Source: Paracoccaceae bacterium
GTDB taxonomy: Bacteria; Pseudomonadota; Alphaproteobacteria; Rhodobacterales; Rhodobacteraceae
Direction of reading: 5' to 3'
Assembly: GCA_017510335.1 (NCBI GenBank)
Contig: JAFWNM010000012.1
Span: 124,001 to 188,000, forward strand
Length of the DNA stretch: 64,000 bases
Part shown: positions 62,772-64,000 of the stretch, piece after piece
How positions within the stretch are numbered: position 1 is the stretch's first letter
Layout: every line of letters starts with the position of its first letter
Notes under the pieces: model-generated
What the model was told of the DNA's origin: nothing
Database searches by the model: none
Seen by the model: the letters and a program-made list of their open reading frames with translations, nothing else
Program-made: the position numbers and the translations under genes

Positions 62772-63470
62772 ATGTCAAGGATTGCACTCGTCGATGATGA
62801 CCGGAACATTCTGACTTCTGTTTCTATTTGTCTGGAAGCAGAAGGCTTCGAGGTTGAAACGTATAATGACGGCCAGTCTGCGCTGGAAGCATTCAACCGG
62901 AAATTGCCCGACATGGCGGTTCTGGATATGAAGATGCCGCGCATGGACGGGATGGAGTTGTTGCAGCGTTTGCGCCAGAAAACCCAGATGCCCATCATCT
63001 TTCTGACATCCAAGGATGACGAAATTGACGAGGTTCTGGGCCTGCGCATGGGCGCCGATGACTACGTCAAGAAGCCGTTTTCCCAGCGTTTGCTGGTGGA
63101 ACGTATCCGGGCCTTGTTGCGGCGCAAACAGGCCATCGAAAGCGGCGAGGAAAACGGCGAGGAAGCGAAAACCATCGTGCGCGGCAACCTTGAAATGGAC
63201 CCTTTGCGCCACTCGGTCAAATGGAAGGACAAGGATGTGACGCTGACGGTCACGGAATTCCTGCTGCTTCAGGCGCTGGCGCAGCGGCCCGGTGTCGTGA
63301 AGTCGCGCGATCAGCTGATGGATGTGGCCTATGATGATCAGGTCTATGTGGATGACAGAACAATTGACAGCCATATCAAGCGCTTGCGCAAGAAAATGCG
63401 CAGTGTGGACGAAGAATTCTCGTCCATAGAAACGCTGTATGGGATTGGGTACAAGTATAACGAAGCCTGA
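62772..63470 (+). CDS. chvI: OmpR-family response regulator ChvI
   Basis: A 232-residue two-component regulator: receiver domain with D52 ([16 protein letters not shown]), switch residues around [25 protein letters not shown], and a winged HTH DNA-binding domain ([45 protein letters not shown]). The ATG at 62772 gives the family start [18 protein letters not shown]; an in-frame GTG lies six codons earlier. ChvI responds to acid and envelope stress in related bacteria, and is divergent from pckA there too. Confidence 0.95.
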   Translation: MSRIALVDDDRNILTSVSICLEAEGFEVETYNDGQSALEAFNRKLPDMAVLDMKMPRMDGMELLQRLRQKTQMPIIFLTSKDDEIDEVLGLRMGADDYVKKPFSQRLLVERIRALLRRKQAIESGEENGEEAKTIVRGNLEMDPLRHSVKWKDKDVTLTVTEFLLLQALAQRPGVVKSRDQLMDVAYDDQVYVDDRTIDSHIKRLRKKMRSVDEEFSSIETLYGIGYKYNEA

Positions 63471-63511
63471 TAATACAGGGGTAGCCCCTTGAGGTGGCAG
63501 CAGGTGGTAGT

Positions 63512-64000
63512 GTGAAAACAGAAGTCACAGCGTCCAGAACCGACGTTGTTCTTGGTGACGACTGGGTTGGCCCGGGGGATGCGGTCGAATCCGAAGTGCG
63601 TGCAACCCGTGCCAAGCGCGGGTTTCTTAGCATTTCCAGTTCACCGCTGGCGCGCAAGATTGTGCTGTTCAACCTTGTTGCGCTGGTTATCCTTGTGGTC
63701 AGCGTGTTGTTTACCAACCCGTTCCGGGACAGTTTGTTGCGCCAGCAGGAACAGACCTTGCGGCAAACTGCCCAGATCGTGGCAGATATTGTGGCCGCTG
63801 CGGGGGGGATCGATGCCTCGAAAGATGTCCTTGCCCGCCGCCTTACGCTGGATGAACGCTTTGCGATTGTCCTTGTCACGCAAGATGGCACCATTGCCGC
63901 GCAGCTAAACGGCACCGAGCGTCCGGATGATGACGTGTTGTCGGAAAAAACCACTTTCATCAGTGACCTGCTGACGCGCATCTGGTCGGCCATGACCTAT
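63512..64000 (+). CDS. chvG: Sensor histidine kinase ChvG, N-terminal part (runs off window)
   Basis: An open frame from the GTG at 63512 (AGGTGG about six bases upstream) to the end of the window, 163 residues visible. After a variable N-terminus, a membrane helix lies at about 49-67 (KIVLFNLVALVILVVSVLF), followed by FTNPFRDSLLRQQEQTLRQTAQIVADIVA, a conserved ChvG region entering the periplasmic sensor. The kinase domain lies beyond the edge. ChvG phosphorylates ChvI. Confidence 0.88.
   Translation, partial: MKTEVTASRTDVVLGDDWVGPGDAVESEVRATRAKRGFLSISSSPLARKIVLFNLVALVILVVSVLFTNPFRDSLLRQQEQTLRQTAQIVADIVAAAGGIDASKDVLARRLTLDERFAIVLVTQDGTIAAQLNGTERPDDDVLSEKTTFISDLLTRIWSAMTY

Overview
The window reads as chromosomal DNA of an alphaproteobacterium of the Rhodobacteraceae (Roseobacter/Rhodobacter group). 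The support is GC-rich coding DNA, an alphaproteobacterial flagellar set (FliL, a MotE-like protein, MotA, FliF), a TAXI-type TRAP transporter beside DctB/DctD, a Tad pilus operon, the HIG1-cobO-etfBA block, a malic enzyme/PTA fusion, a PuuE-UraD fusion with a membrane PuuD-type urate oxidase, and ChvI/ChvG divergent from pckA. No rRNA, tRNA, CRISPR array, phage gene or transposase was seen. The genus cannot be fixed from the sequence alone.

Layout. 0-6.1 kb: two divergent flagellar operons, with a partial exported protein at the left edge. 6.2-14.2 kb: ychF, then dctB-dctD and a TAXI-TRAP transporter whose permease is frameshifted by a 5-bp tandem duplication. 14.4-22.4 kb: a partial Tad pilus assembly operon on the minus strand, ending in an unusual AAA+ ATPase. 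22.8-28.1 kb: etfAB, cobO, a HIG1-like protein, an SDR, and an Hpt/AAA+ regulator pair resembling LuxU/LuxO. 28.4-32.8 kb: prpE and maeB. 33.0-36.2 kb: an overlapping nucleoside salvage operon (cdd-deoB-add-upp). 36.3-44.7 kb: a SPOR protein, an EamA transporter, a pilin-like protein, ilvC with two Lrp regulators, pyrD, a MATE exporter and two thioesterases. 44.8-54.1 kb: two MerR paralogues and an acyl-CoA degradation block (dehydrogenase, thiolase, FadB-like protein, acyl-CoA ligase). 55.4-60.6 kb: a complete urate-to-ureidoglycolate gene set. 60.8-64 kb: pckA, chvI and the start of chvG.

How the genes fit together. EtfAB would accept electrons from the acyl-CoA dehydrogenase. The beta-oxidation block, prpE, maeB and pckA together describe growth on fatty, short-chain and C4 acids with a route to gluconeogenesis. 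CobO would supply adenosylcobalamin, which the methylmalonyl-CoA branch of propionate use needs. The urate cluster turns urate into glyoxylate, urea and ammonia; two intergenic regions in it share a TTTCAG...TTGAAAG motif that suggests one LysR regulon.

Signals beyond the genes. At least six copies of an intergenic element, TTCATCTTG-N4-AAATACTC, lie between 40 and 61 kb; two carry a tandem pair of small hairpins. TTTGCAAA repeats precede prpE. Palindromes sit upstream of the TAXI binding protein, maeB and both merR genes. An 11-G tract occupies the ribosome-binding site of the acyl-CoA ligase. An interlocked a-b-a'-b' inverted-repeat pair at 47914-47960 could form a pseudoknot. Both sigma54-type AAA+ regulators here lack an intact GAFTGA motif.
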